Part shown: positions 32,835 to 40,561 of the stretch, piece after piece
Position numbering within the stretch: the stretch's first letter is position 1
Layout of the letters: each line of letters starts with the position of its first letter
From: Rubrivivax sp.
Lineage (GTDB): Bacteria; Pseudomonadota; Gammaproteobacteria; Burkholderiales; Burkholderiaceae_C
Direction of reading: 5' to 3'
Length of the DNA stretch: 64,000 bases
NCBI GenBank assembly: GCA_030681795.1
Contig: JAUXRG010000078.1
Coordinates: 124,001 to 188,000 of the forward strand
Notes under the pieces: generated by a model
What the model saw: the letters and a program-made list of their open reading frames with translations, nothing else
The model's database searches: none
What the model was told of the DNA's origin: nothing
Position numbers and translations under genes: made by a program

Positions 32835-33983
32835 TCAGTATTCGAGGCTCAACGCGACCGAGCCATAGGCATGGTTGGACGGCTGCTCGCGGAACTCCGG
32901 GGAACGATAGACACGCATCACCGCTAGTTTGACCCCGTGCCCGGCCACCAGGCCTTGCGCGCTGAGGCCGACGGCGGCCTGGGCGACCCAGGGCCGCCGG
33001 GTGACCTGGTGGCTCGAACGAAACAGGTTTCCGTCGAGCGAGAAGTCATGCGCGACGAACTTGGCTTCCAGCATGCCAAACAGATGAACGCCGGCGCGCG
33101 GGCCGGAAGCGATGCCGGTGGCCTCGTTCGAGCCGCCTCGGAGGGATGCGGACGATGGCGAGCGGTTCTCGGCGCCGGGCCGGATCGGATAAGTGCCGAA
33201 GTCGTTCGGCAGATTCCACCCGATGCGTCCTTCGATGCCCGCAGAGACGGAAGTCTCGATATTGCCCAGGCGCAGCCCGATCGAGCGTATCGAATCGGCA
33301 GAGAAGCCTGGCGTGGTCGCACCGTCGCCACGATAGCCCCTGAACTTGCGGTCCATCACCCCTTGCAGCGCGGGCTCGTTCTTCAATTGATGGTCCCAAC
33401 CGAGAAACCGCTCAGAGCCGACCGCATCATGAATCAGGTTCTGCGCCTGCCGAGCGAGCGACCACGGCCCGATCACGCCCAGCGTGATCTCGCGCGTGTC
33501 GAGCATTTCCGTATCGCTGTGCGCGGCATGGGTGCGGCGGTTCCACGACATGCCGACGTACAACAAACCTGCATACGGCCGGTCGTCTGCAATCAGATCG
33601 GTGCGCAGCGGATCGTTGGGCGTGTAGATGGACTGGCCGAACTTGACGACGACGTTCTGCGAATGTGCGGGACCGCCGGCGTCGGACCAGAAGCCCGGGT
33701 TCAGCCACTTGATGAGTTCGGCGTGCAACCGAACCGGCGCTGGCAGGCATTCGGTGCGCAAGCTGCCGGCGATGTCGCGGGAAACGGCCGTGAGGGCCGC
33801 GCCATTGGTGTAGTTGCGGTCGGTATCGACGAAGAGGTCGTTCTCCAGCCGCACTGTCAAGCCGCGGAATTCGATTGCCTGCGCCGCTTCGCAAGCCGCG
33901 GCGCCTGACGTGCTGTCGGGAGTCGATTGAGCCAGGGCCGGCAGCATGGTCAGGCTCAGTGCGAGCGCAGTGGCAAGGCGCAC
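32835..33983 (-). CDS. LpxR-like outer-membrane lipid A deacylase (DUF2219 family)
   Basis: 382 residues from a GTG start at 33983, which gives a normal signal peptide (VRLATALALSLTMLPALAQ) and lies 2 bases after the stop of the LOG gene. The much longer ORF-track start runs through that gene in another frame. The mature protein has LENDLFVDTDRNYTNG, matching the ENDxF...D..YTNG active-site signature of LpxR, and a conserved-type histidine in LGWDHQLKNEP. The chain ends SVALSLEY, an aromatic C-terminus typical of outer-membrane barrels. LpxR removes the 3'-acyloxyacyl group of lipid A at the outer-membrane face and can change immune recognition and permeability. Activity here is inferred from motif conservation. 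Confidence 0.83.
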   Translation of the reverse strand: MRLATALALSLTMLPALAQSTPDSTSGAAACEAAQAIEFRGLTVRLENDLFVDTDRNYTNGAALTAVSRDIAGSLRTECLPAPVRLHAELIKWLNPGFWSDAGGPAHSQNVVVKFGQSIYTPNDPLRTDLIADDRPYAGLLYVGMSWNRRTHAAHSDTEMLDTREITLGVIGPWSLARQAQNLIHDAVGSERFLGWDHQLKNEPALQGVMDRKFRGYRGDGATTPGFSADSIRSIGLRLGNIETSVSAGIEGRIGWNLPNDFGTYPIRPGAENRSPSSASLRGGSNEATGIASGPRAGVHLFGMLEAKFVAHDFSLDGNLFRSSHQVTRRPWVAQAAVGLSAQGLVAGHGVKLAVMRVYRSPEFREQPSNHAYGSVALSLEY

Positions 33984-33985
33984 GA

Positions 33986-34873
33986 TCAGTCCAGGGCGGT
34001 GTCGTTCGCGGGCGGCACGCCGCCATAGAACGCATGCAGCACGGCGACGATTTCCTCGGCTGTTTCGACGACCGCGAAGAGCCCGACATCCTCGGCGTTG
34101 ACCAGGCCTTCCTCGACCAGAAAATCGAAGTCGATGGCGCGGCGCCAGAACGCGGCGCCGACCAGCACGATGGGCACGCGCTTCACCTTGCCGGTCTGCA
34201 CCAGCGTCAGCACTTCGAACAGTTCGTCCAGCGTGCCATAGCCGCCGGGAAAGGCGACCAGCGCCCGGGCGCGCAGCAGGAAGTGCATCTTGCGCAGGCC
34301 GAAGTAGCGGAAGCGGAAGCACAGTTCCGGGCTCACAAACGGGTTGGGCGCCTGCTCGTGCTGCAGCGTGATGTTCAGGCCGATGCTGCGCGCCCCGGCG
34401 TCAAAGGCGCCGCGGTTCGCCGCCTCCATGACGCCCGGCCCACCGCCGGTGACGACCACGAAGTCGCGCCGCTGTTGCTGCTGGAAGTGGCGCGAGACGA
34501 TTTCGGCAAAACGACGCGCCTCCTCGTAGTAGCGCGCGTAGTCGAGCTGTTTGCGGGCGCGCGCGATCTGCGCCGGCAGCGCCGCATCGGCGGGCTGCGC
34601 AAAGCTGCGTTGCTCGAGCGCGGCGAGTTGTGCTCGCGCCTGCGCTGGCGGAACCAGGCGCGCACTGCCGAAGACGACGACCGTGGACTGCACCTTGTGC
34701 CGGCGCAACTGGCGCTCCGGCTTGAGCATTTCGAGCTGCAGCCGCAGCGGCCGCAGATCGTCGCTGGCCAGGAGCTCGGTGTCCTCGTGAGCGAGGCGAT
34801 AGGAGGGGCTGTCTTCGATCGCGCGAAGCAAGGCATCGCGTTCACTCGCGCCGATGGTCCTCGTGCCTTGCAT
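33986..34873 (-). CDS. LOG-family (TIGR00730) nucleotide phosphoribohydrolase-like protein
   Basis: 295 residues. The core has VVTGGGPGVMEAANRGA and FPGGYGTLDELFEVLTLVQ, the GGGxG and PGGxGTxxE motifs of the LOG/YgdH family, formerly called lysine decarboxylase-like. These enzymes cleave nucleoside 5'-monophosphates to base and ribose 5-phosphate, in plants and some bacteria releasing cytokinins. The first ~100 residues are an extra helical region not in the minimal ~190-residue enzymes. A perfect ribosome-binding site (AAGGAGGT, 4 bases before ATG) fixes the start. The TGA is followed 2 bases later by the GTG of the LpxR-like gene, so the two are translationally linked. Confidence 0.9.
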   Translation of the reverse strand: MQGTRTIGASERDALLRAIEDSPSYRLAHEDTELLASDDLRPLRLQLEMLKPERQLRRHKVQSTVVVFGSARLVPPAQARAQLAALEQRSFAQPADAALPAQIARARKQLDYARYYEEARRFAEIVSRHFQQQQRRDFVVVTGGGPGVMEAANRGAFDAGARSIGLNITLQHEQAPNPFVSPELCFRFRYFGLRKMHFLLRARALVAFPGGYGTLDELFEVLTLVQTGKVKRVPIVLVGAAFWRRAIDFDFLVEEGLVNAEDVGLFAVVETAEEIVAVLHAFYGGVPPANDTALD

Positions 34874-34915
34874 GTCGACCTCCTTGTGACGGCATCGCCG
34901 CTACGGCGGCCCGCG

Positions 34916-35455
34916 CTACCGTGGCCCGAACCACATGCGCGACATCAGCCGGTCTTTCAGCCTGAACTGGTGGAAGAGCGCGCCGATCACATGCAGTGCG
35001 ACCAATGCGGCGATCAGCTTGGCCATCCAGCCGTGCACGGCCCGCGGCAACAAATGGGCAAAGCTCTCGGGCAAGGTTGCACCGCTGCCGAAGAAAACGA
35101 TCTGTGGCAGATCGGCCTGGAAAGCCGTGGCCGCGCCGCTGGCGGCCATCGCAAAGACGGCGAGGTACAGGCCGATGTGCACGGCGTGGCCCAGCTTGTC
35201 CAGCAACGCACTGCCGGCCGTGGCGGGGGCCGGCAGCGCGGTTCGCACGCGTGTGAGCAGTCGCACCAGCATCAGGCTGCCGATCACGAGGCCGACGATC
35301 ATGTGCCCGCGCAGCGCGCCGATCTTGTCAGGCGAGGCATTCGACAGTTCCTTGAGCGAGAACGTCCCCATTCCCAGCGCGAATACGAGCATCAGTGCCA
35401 GCAGCCAATGCAGGGCCACCAGGGCGGGGTGATAGCGAGTCGGTTGATTGTTCAT
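34916..35455 (-). CDS. cytochrome b561
   Basis: 179 residues from ATG 35455 (MNNQPTRYHPALVALHWLL), which has a strong ribosome-binding site (AAAGGAGA). Four membrane segments are visible with haem-ligand histidines in YHPALVALHW, RGHMIVGLVIG, GHAVHIGLYL and HGWMAKLIAALVALHVIGALFH. The family passes electrons between ubiquinol and periplasmic or membrane acceptors, for example to superoxide. It lies between the metallo-hydrolase gene upstream (33-base gap) and the LOG gene downstream (42 bases), all on the minus strand. Confidence 0.92.
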   Translation of the reverse strand: MNNQPTRYHPALVALHWLLALMLVFALGMGTFSLKELSNASPDKIGALRGHMIVGLVIGSLMLVRLLTRVRTALPAPATAGSALLDKLGHAVHIGLYLAVFAMAASGAATAFQADLPQIVFFGSGATLPESFAHLLPRAVHGWMAKLIAALVALHVIGALFHQFRLKDRLMSRMWFGPR

Positions 35456-35488
35456 TCGGTTCTCCTTTGTCGAGGTCAATGGAAGCAT

Positions 35489-36895
35489 CTACAGGCTGAC
35501 GCTCTGGCCCGGTGCAGGCACCGTGACCGCCCAGCCGCGATCGTGTCGCAGGGCTTCAGCAAACGCGAGTGCCGCCGACTCCTCGCCATGCACGACAAAG
35601 GTCTGGCGCGGTGGCCGCTTGAAACCTGCGGCCCAGGCCAGCAGGGCCGGCTGGCCGGCATGGGCCGAAAACCCACCAAGCGTGTGGATCGCGGCGCGCA
35701 CCGGAACTTCTTCGCCGAAGATGCTGACTTGCCTGGCGCCGTCCACCAGCTTGCGGCCCAGCGTGCCCTGGGCCTGGAAGCCGGTGATCAGCACGCTGCA
35801 TTCGCGCCGCCCGAGGTTGTGGCGCAGGTGGTGCTTGATGCGCCCGGCGTTGCACATGCCGCTGGCCGAAATGACGATCGCGCCGGCGCGAATGCGGTTC
35901 AGCGCCATCGACTCCTCGACGCTGGCGGTGAATCGCATCGAGGGCAGGTTGTGGCCCGCGGCATGCCACTGGGCGAGGCGCTGTCCGGCTTCGTCGAACA
36001 GGGCCAGGTGCTGCATCGTGATGCGGGTCGCGGCCGCCGCCATCGGCGAGTCGACATAGATATTCAGCTTGTGCAACCGGCCTTCGCAGGTCAGCCGATG
36101 CAGGTGGTACAGCACCTCCTGCGTGCGCCCGACGGCGAAGGCCGGCACGATCACATTGCCGTGCGGCAGCGTGTGCTCGAGCACCTGCACCAACTCATCC
36201 ATCGTCGCCGCCTGGTCCTTGTGCGCGCGGTCGCCGTAGGTCGATTCGATGAAGAGCACATCGGCCCCTTCGATCACGGTCGGGTCGCGCAGGATCGGCC
36301 GGCCCGGCTGGCCGAGGTCGCCCGACATCACGAGCTTGGTGGTTGATCTGGTGGATGTGGCGCCTTCGCTGACCCAGATCTCGAGGATTGCCGACCCCAG
36401 GATGTGACCGGCGTCGCGGAAGCGGCAGCGCAGGTCGGCATGCGGCGAGATATCGGCGTCATAGGCGACCGGGCGCAGTTGCTGCAGGCAGTCCACCGCA
36501 TCCTGCATCGTGTAGGCCGGCACGGTGTCGCCGGCCGTGAGCTGGCCCTTCTTGTGGCGCCGGCTCGCGCGTTCGGCCTCGGCCTCCTGGATGTGCGCGC
36601 TGTCGGGCAGCATCACCGCCAGCAGATCGACGGTGGCATGGGTGGCGTAGATCGGGCCGGTGTAGCCCGCGCGCGTGAGTTTGGGCAGCAGGCCGCTGTG
36701 GTCGATGTGGGCGTGGGTGAGCAGCACGAAATCGAGCGTGCGCGCATCGAAGCCGAAGGGCTGGCGGTTGCGCGCCGACGCCTCGCGCCCGCCCTGGAAC
36801 ATGCCGCAGTCGACCAGGAAGCGGGTGGTGGCCGTCTCGATCAAATAGCACGAGCCCGTCACCTCGCGGGCCGCACCGTGGAAGGTGATCTTCAT
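35489..36895 (-). CDS. beta-CASP metallo-beta-lactamase-fold hydrolase (RNase-like)
   Basis: 468 residues. The N-terminal metallo-beta-lactamase fold has LLTHAHIDHSGLLP, the HxHxDH zinc motif, and a later zinc ligand region (RDAGHILGSAILE). The middle holds a beta-CASP domain (STYGDRAHKD, VPAFAVGRTQEVLYHL) and the C-terminal part a RMMBL-like segment (LGGFSAHAGQPALLAWAA). The order matches the CPSF73/Ysh1-like bacterial family involved in RNA or nucleic-acid cleavage. The ATG overlaps the stop of the stress-protein gene as ATGA, and GGAGTG serves as ribosome-binding site. Such genes recur next to universal stress proteins in betaproteobacteria, but the RNA substrate is unknown. Confidence 0.91.
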   Translation of the reverse strand: MKITFHGAAREVTGSCYLIETATTRFLVDCGMFQGGREASARNRQPFGFDARTLDFVLLTHAHIDHSGLLPKLTRAGYTGPIYATHATVDLLAVMLPDSAHIQEAEAERASRRHKKGQLTAGDTVPAYTMQDAVDCLQQLRPVAYDADISPHADLRCRFRDAGHILGSAILEIWVSEGATSTRSTTKLVMSGDLGQPGRPILRDPTVIEGADVLFIESTYGDRAHKDQAATMDELVQVLEHTLPHGNVIVPAFAVGRTQEVLYHLHRLTCEGRLHKLNIYVDSPMAAAATRITMQHLALFDEAGQRLAQWHAAGHNLPSMRFTASVEESMALNRIRAGAIVISASGMCNAGRIKHHLRHNLGRRECSVLITGFQAQGTLGRKLVDGARQVSIFGEEVPVRAAIHTLGGFSAHAGQPALLAWAAGFKRPPRQTFVVHGEESAALAFAEALRHDRGWAVTVPAPGQSVSL

Positions 36896-37332
36896 GGTTT
36901 CACTCCGTGCACAAGCAGCACTGGCAGCGTCGACAGATGCACGACGCGCTGCGCTACCGAGCCGAGGAAGAGGCTACCCAAAGCGCTGCGGCCATGGGTT
37001 CCCATCACGATCTGGTCGATGCCAAGCAGGGCGGCCACGCGGACGATCTCAAGCCCTGGCGAGCCGACGGCACGATGGAGTGCGTGCACAGGCAGTTCCA
37101 GCGCCTCCAGGTGCGCCTGCGCTTCAGCCAGCACTTTCTCTTGTACTGACTCCTGCGCCGCCTCGATCTCATCGATGCTGGGTGCAGGCAGTTCGCCGGC
37201 CCAGTCGGGCACGGGGCGCACGTTCAGCAGGGTCAGCTCCAGCGGCACCGACGCTCGCGCCATGTTCGCCACCGCTTCGATCGCACGCTGGGCATGCCGC
37301 GAGCCGTCGACGGCAATGAGTAGCTTCATCAT
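36892..37332 (-). CDS. universal stress protein UspA family
   Basis: 146 residues from the first of two adjacent ATGs at 37332 (MMKLLIAVDGSRHAQRA), with AAAGG placed 6 bases upstream. It has the family's opening strand and the ATP-binding motif GTHGRSALGSLFLGSVAQRV (G-2x-G-9x-G-S). UspA proteins are small cytoplasmic nucleotide-binding dimers induced by starvation, low oxygen or other stress. The stop overlaps the start of the metallo-hydrolase gene, so the two are co-translated. The DUF2934 gene is 38 bases upstream. Confidence 0.93.
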   Translation of the reverse strand: MMKLLIAVDGSRHAQRAIEAVANMARASVPLELTLLNVRPVPDWAGELPAPSIDEIEAAQESVQEKVLAEAQAHLEALELPVHALHRAVGSPGLEIVRVAALLGIDQIVMGTHGRSALGSLFLGSVAQRVVHLSTLPVLLVHGVKP

Positions 37333-37370
37333 GGAAGGCCTTTCTTCTCTGGGTTTGCGGCGAATCGATG

Positions 37371-37631
37371 TCACTTCGCGCTTGTCGTGCCGTCATCCTC
37401 AGCCAGGAGGATCTGCGCCTCGGCCCGCAGCCAGTCCTCCAGTTCATGGCCGGCGACGTAGCCGCGTTGCTCATACAAGACATAGGCTGCGAACCGGATT
37501 CGCTCGCCCACACGATCGCCGGTCTTGTCTAGCCGGGTGGCGTCCGCTTCCGGTCGAGGGACGGGCGTCCGGGTCTTAGGTGCGGCTCCACGGGTCGCGT
37601 GCGAGGGGGAGGGGGAGGGGTTGTGCTTCAT
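37371..37631 (-). CDS. DUF2934-domain small protein
   Basis: 86 residues from ATG 37631. The N-terminal half is disordered and Pro/Ser/Thr-rich (MKHNPSPSPSHATRGAAPKT), coded by a G-rich repeat on the opposite strand. The C-terminal half, RIRFAAYVLYEQRGYVAGHELEDWLRAEAQIL, is the short helical DUF2934 pattern (a tyrosine helix, then a WLRAE helix). The function of DUF2934 is not established. It is the first gene of a likely stress-related unit with uspA and the metallo-hydrolase. No clear ribosome-binding site. Confidence 0.8.
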   Translation of the reverse strand: MKHNPSPSPSHATRGAAPKTRTPVPRPEADATRLDKTGDRVGERIRFAAYVLYEQRGYVAGHELEDWLRAEAQILLAEDDGTTSAK

Positions 37632-37752
37632 GCTGAGTCTCCGTGCGCGCGGCAAAGCACGCGCCTTGATGTGAACGAACAAGTCATGGGTCGAAAGCTG
37701 GGCGAGCTACGGTGGCCGCGCGCAAAGTATGCGCATTTGCAAAGTCATGGTT

Positions 37753-38160
37753 TCACTCCTGAATGCGCAGCAAACGCCGCGACGCGAATACCGCGATGAC
37801 CAGCCATACCAGCAAGCGCAGCGTCATCGCGATCACCGTGCGCTGTTCGTAGACGGCGCCGGATGCCGCATGCACGCCGAGAGCCGCGAAGACAAGCGCA
37901 GTGGTCACTGCGATGGCGATGGCCAGCCAGGCGGCCCAGCGCCGCTGCAGCCACAGCCCGGCGCCGGCAGCGACATAGGCGAAACCCGCCATGAAGTTGA
38001 ACCAGAGCACGAACGGCACGTAGTTTCCGGCGGCCGCGACCGCTGCCGCGTCGCCGCCCAGGGTCATGCCGCCTTCCTTGATGGTCAGCAGGCCGAAGCC
38101 AATCGCGACCAGCGCGGCAATTCGGACCCAGACATTGCGTTGTCCTGCGCCTGTGTTCAT
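37753..38160 (-). CDS. small four-helix membrane protein, unknown
   Basis: 135 residues (MNTGAGQRNVWVRIAALVAI) with four membrane segments and short loops; an ending of FASRRLLRIQE suggests a cytoplasmic basic tail. The start is set by GAGGAA 7 bases upstream; a second in-frame ATG lies 6 bases earlier. The layout resembles small DoxX-like or unclassified membrane proteins, but I cannot assign a family. It follows the broken TetR-like gene on the same strand and is separated by 121 bases from the DUF2934 gene. Confidence 0.75.
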   Translation of the reverse strand: MNTGAGQRNVWVRIAALVAIGFGLLTIKEGGMTLGGDAAAVAAAGNYVPFVLWFNFMAGFAYVAAGAGLWLQRRWAAWLAIAIAVTTALVFAALGVHAASGAVYEQRTVIAMTLRLLVWLVIAVFASRRLLRIQE

Positions 38161-38194
38161 GGTCATTTCCTCGGTGAGCCCGCGCTGCTTGCAT

Positions 38195-38872
38195 TCACTG
38201 CGCGGGGCAGGCCAGTTGCAGCCGGAAGGCGGCAAAGGCACTGGCCGCCTGGCTGACGAGAGCGTCCCGCGGGTCGGGGCAGCCCTGGGCTCTGGTCGCC
38301 AACCCCTGAACGACACTGACCAGCAGGCGCGCCGCGGCAAGCGGGTCGATGTCGGCCCTGACGAGCCCTTGCAGTCTTGCCCGATCGATGATGCGGGAAA
38401 GCCGTGAGGCATAGTGATCGATGAGCGTCTGAATGCGTCGCCCGATGCGGGCATTTCCGTCTTTCGCGAGCCAGCCCAGCAAGCGCTCGGGAACCTCGGG
38501 GTGCCGCGCGATGAACGCGATCTGGAGTTGAAATGCGCACTCCAGTTCCTGCAGTGGATTGCGTTGGCGCTGCGCCACCCTGTTCGCGCGATGCAGCAGG
38601 CTTCCTCGCACCCGGGAAATGAACCGGGACTGGCCACCACGGCTGTCCACATTCAGACGGGGCGACTCCGCCTCGCCGGTGGTGGCACCCCCCACCTGCA
38701 TGGCGGATTCGCAACGATCGCGTTGGCTGCAGATCATCCAGCACGGTGTGCTGTCCGAGCGATCGGGCGCACCCAACCCATCCGTCGAATCAGCAAACAG
38801 GTAGTTGCGCGTGACTTCCCACCACCGCTTCAGGTGTTCGGGATCGAACTGCCCTGGATTGCCAAGCGTCAT
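38195..38872 (-). pseudogene. TetR-like regulator lacking its DNA-binding domain
   Basis: A 225-codon open frame whose C-terminal ~135 residues look like a TetR ligand-binding domain (LECAFQLQIAFIARHPEVPERLLGWLA, ARLQGLVRADIDPLAAARLLVSVVQGL). The N-terminal ~85 residues contain no helix-turn-helix. In the overlapping frame (ORF 38163..38744) the stretch VPVHFPG resembles the tail of a TetR helix-turn-helix (usually YxHFxxK). A frameshift just before RGSLLHRANRV would join the two. The first ~40 residues (QFDPEHLKRWWEVTRNYLFA) are not TetR-like and may be the remnant of another gene. The frame could still encode a protein, but not a normal repressor. It lies between the cytochrome c' gene and the small membrane protein. 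Confidence 0.55.
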
Positions 38873-38906
38873 GCGGCTTCCCCGGTGTCAGTGAGCTCGC
38901 GGCGCG

Positions 38907-39365
38907 TCAGCGCGCGCCGTAGAAATGTTCGACAAACGGCTTGCGGAATTCCCGATGACAGTTGAAGCAGCCGGTCTGGAGTTTCTGGAACGCGAGGATG
39001 GTGGTCTCGCCGTCCCTGGCCCTGGCGCCTTTGGCGACGGCTTCGGCGGCGCTGTGGGTTTCGCCGTCATAGGCCTTGAACTTGCCGGCATTCGTTCCCA
39101 CGAAGCTCATGATGCGCAGTCTCTCGGACACCGGCGACTGCGGATGGTCGGCGACCCGGCCGGCGGCCTGCTCGACCAAGGCCCAATCCCCGCGCGAAAT
39201 GCCGTCGGTGATGACCTGCATGTTTCCGCCCAGCTCTCTCATGATGTTGCGCAGCGCAAGCGGCTTGGCGGCCTGTGCGTCGGCTTCGACCGGTGCCGGG
39301 GCGTTCGGCGCGGCCAGGGCGAGCCCGGCGACCAAGCTCAATGCGGCGACAAGGGGTGTTCTCAT
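38907..39365 (-). CDS. cytochrome c'-like (class II) periplasmic cytochrome
   Basis: 152 residues with a cleavable signal peptide (MRTPLVAALSLVAGLALA-AP). The rest is helical, and the single haem-binding motif CFNCHREFR lies near the C-terminus, as in class II cytochromes c' and unlike class I. Length also fits the family. Such proteins bind NO or act in periplasmic electron transfer. The start matches GGAATAG a few bases upstream. It follows the ybhR-like gene by 71 bases with no evident terminator, so read-through from the efflux operon is possible. Confidence 0.87.
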   Translation of the reverse strand: MRTPLVAALSLVAGLALAAPNAPAPVEADAQAAKPLALRNIMRELGGNMQVITDGISRGDWALVEQAAGRVADHPQSPVSERLRIMSFVGTNAGKFKAYDGETHSAAEAVAKGARARDGETTILAFQKLQTGCFNCHREFRKPFVEHFYGAR

Positions 39366-39436
39366 GGTTCTATTCCAGTACGAGTTGAAGGAGTGATTGA
39401 CCGGCCGTCTTGCTTCGATACCTGTGCGCCGACGCA

Positions 39437-40561
39437 CTAGGCCACCGTCTTGCGGAACCGGCTGCCAGCGAAACCGAGCAGCACGCTGCCCAGCGCCGCG
39501 AGCGCCAGGAACTGGACCCACAGCACACCGATCCCCACGCCCTTGAGGAAGATGCCGCGCACGATCTCAAGGTAGTGGCGGGTCGGATTGACCAGCGTCA
39601 ACCATTGAAAGATCTCCGGCATGCTGCTGACCGGGAACATGAAACCCGACAGCAGGATGATCGGCATGAAGACCAGGAAGCTCGTCATGAACGCCTCCTG
39701 CTGGGTTTTGGAAATGGTCGAGATCAGCAGGCCCAGGCCGAGCCCGGACAGCAGATAGAGCACGCTGGCCAGCAGCAGCGTGAGGAAGTTGCCCGCGAAC
39801 GGCACCTCGAACCAGAGCAGTGCGACGGCGGTCACCACCAGCAGGTCGACCAGACCGATCAGCGCGAAGGGGATGGTCTTGCCGGCGATCAGCTCGAACG
39901 CGGACAACGGCGTCACCATCAGTTGCTCGAGCGTGCCGATCTCGCGCTCGCGCACCACCGCCAGCGAGGTGAGCAGCAGGCACACCAGCAGGATGATCGC
40001 GCCCACCACCGCCGGCACGTTGTAGTCGCGGCTCTTCAGGTCGGGGTTGAACCAGGCGCGCTCGCGCAGATCAAGTGCCAGCACCAGGCCGCCTGCGTAG
40101 CGTGCGCCAAAACTTTGCACGATGCGTTCGGCATAACCGAGCGCCACCGTGGCGGTGTTCGAGTTGGTGCCGTCGAGCAGCACCTGCACCTTCGCGCCCG
40201 TGCCGTCGCGCAGAGCCGCTGCGAAACCCACCGGCACCGAGAGGCCGACGATGGCGTCGCCATACTGCAGCGCGCTCACCAGGTCGGCCGGCCGCGCCGA
40301 GCGCCCCACGACCTGAAAGTAGCCCGATGCGGTGAAGGCCTCGACCAGATCGCGCGAGGCCTGCGTCTGGTCGTGGTCCACCACGAAGGTCGTCGTGTCG
40401 CGGATGTCGGTGGACACGGCGTAGCCAAACACCAGCAGCTGGATCACCGGCGCAATGAAGATCACGGCCATCAGGCGCGGGTCGCGCGCGATCTGCAGGA
40501 ACTCCTTGCGCAGCACCTCCCAGATGCGCTGCAGGCTGTCGGGCCACATCACGGGCCACAT
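39437..40561 (-). CDS. ybhR: ABC-2 exporter permease, YbhR-like
   Basis: 374 residues. One membrane segment near the N-terminus (LMAVIFIAPVIQLLVFGYAV) is followed by a ~140-residue periplasmic loop, then five C-terminal segments, the layout of the YbhS/YbhR subfamily of ABC-2 permeases. The motif REREIGTLEQLMVTPLS marks the coupling region before the second segment. The ATG overlaps the previous stop as TGATG. It should pair with the YbhS-like protein as the membrane part of an exporter. In Escherichia coli the related YbhFSR system exports drugs and cations; the substrate here is unknown. Confidence 0.9.
   Translation of the reverse strand: MWPVMWPDSLQRIWEVLRKEFLQIARDPRLMAVIFIAPVIQLLVFGYAVSTDIRDTTTFVVDHDQTQASRDLVEAFTASGYFQVVGRSARPADLVSALQYGDAIVGLSVPVGFAAALRDGTGAKVQVLLDGTNSNTATVALGYAERIVQSFGARYAGGLVLALDLRERAWFNPDLKSRDYNVPAVVGAIILLVCLLLTSLAVVREREIGTLEQLMVTPLSAFELIAGKTIPFALIGLVDLLVVTAVALLWFEVPFAGNFLTLLLASVLYLLSGLGLGLLISTISKTQQEAFMTSFLVFMPIILLSGFMFPVSSMPEIFQWLTLVNPTRHYLEIVRGIFLKGVGIGVLWVQFLALAALGSVLLGFAGSRFRKTVA

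Noticed and set aside
37604-37620. G-quadruplex from GGGGGAGGGGGAGGGG
   Set aside because: Only three G-runs of adequate length; explained by coding of the Pro-Ser repeat in the DUF2934 protein.
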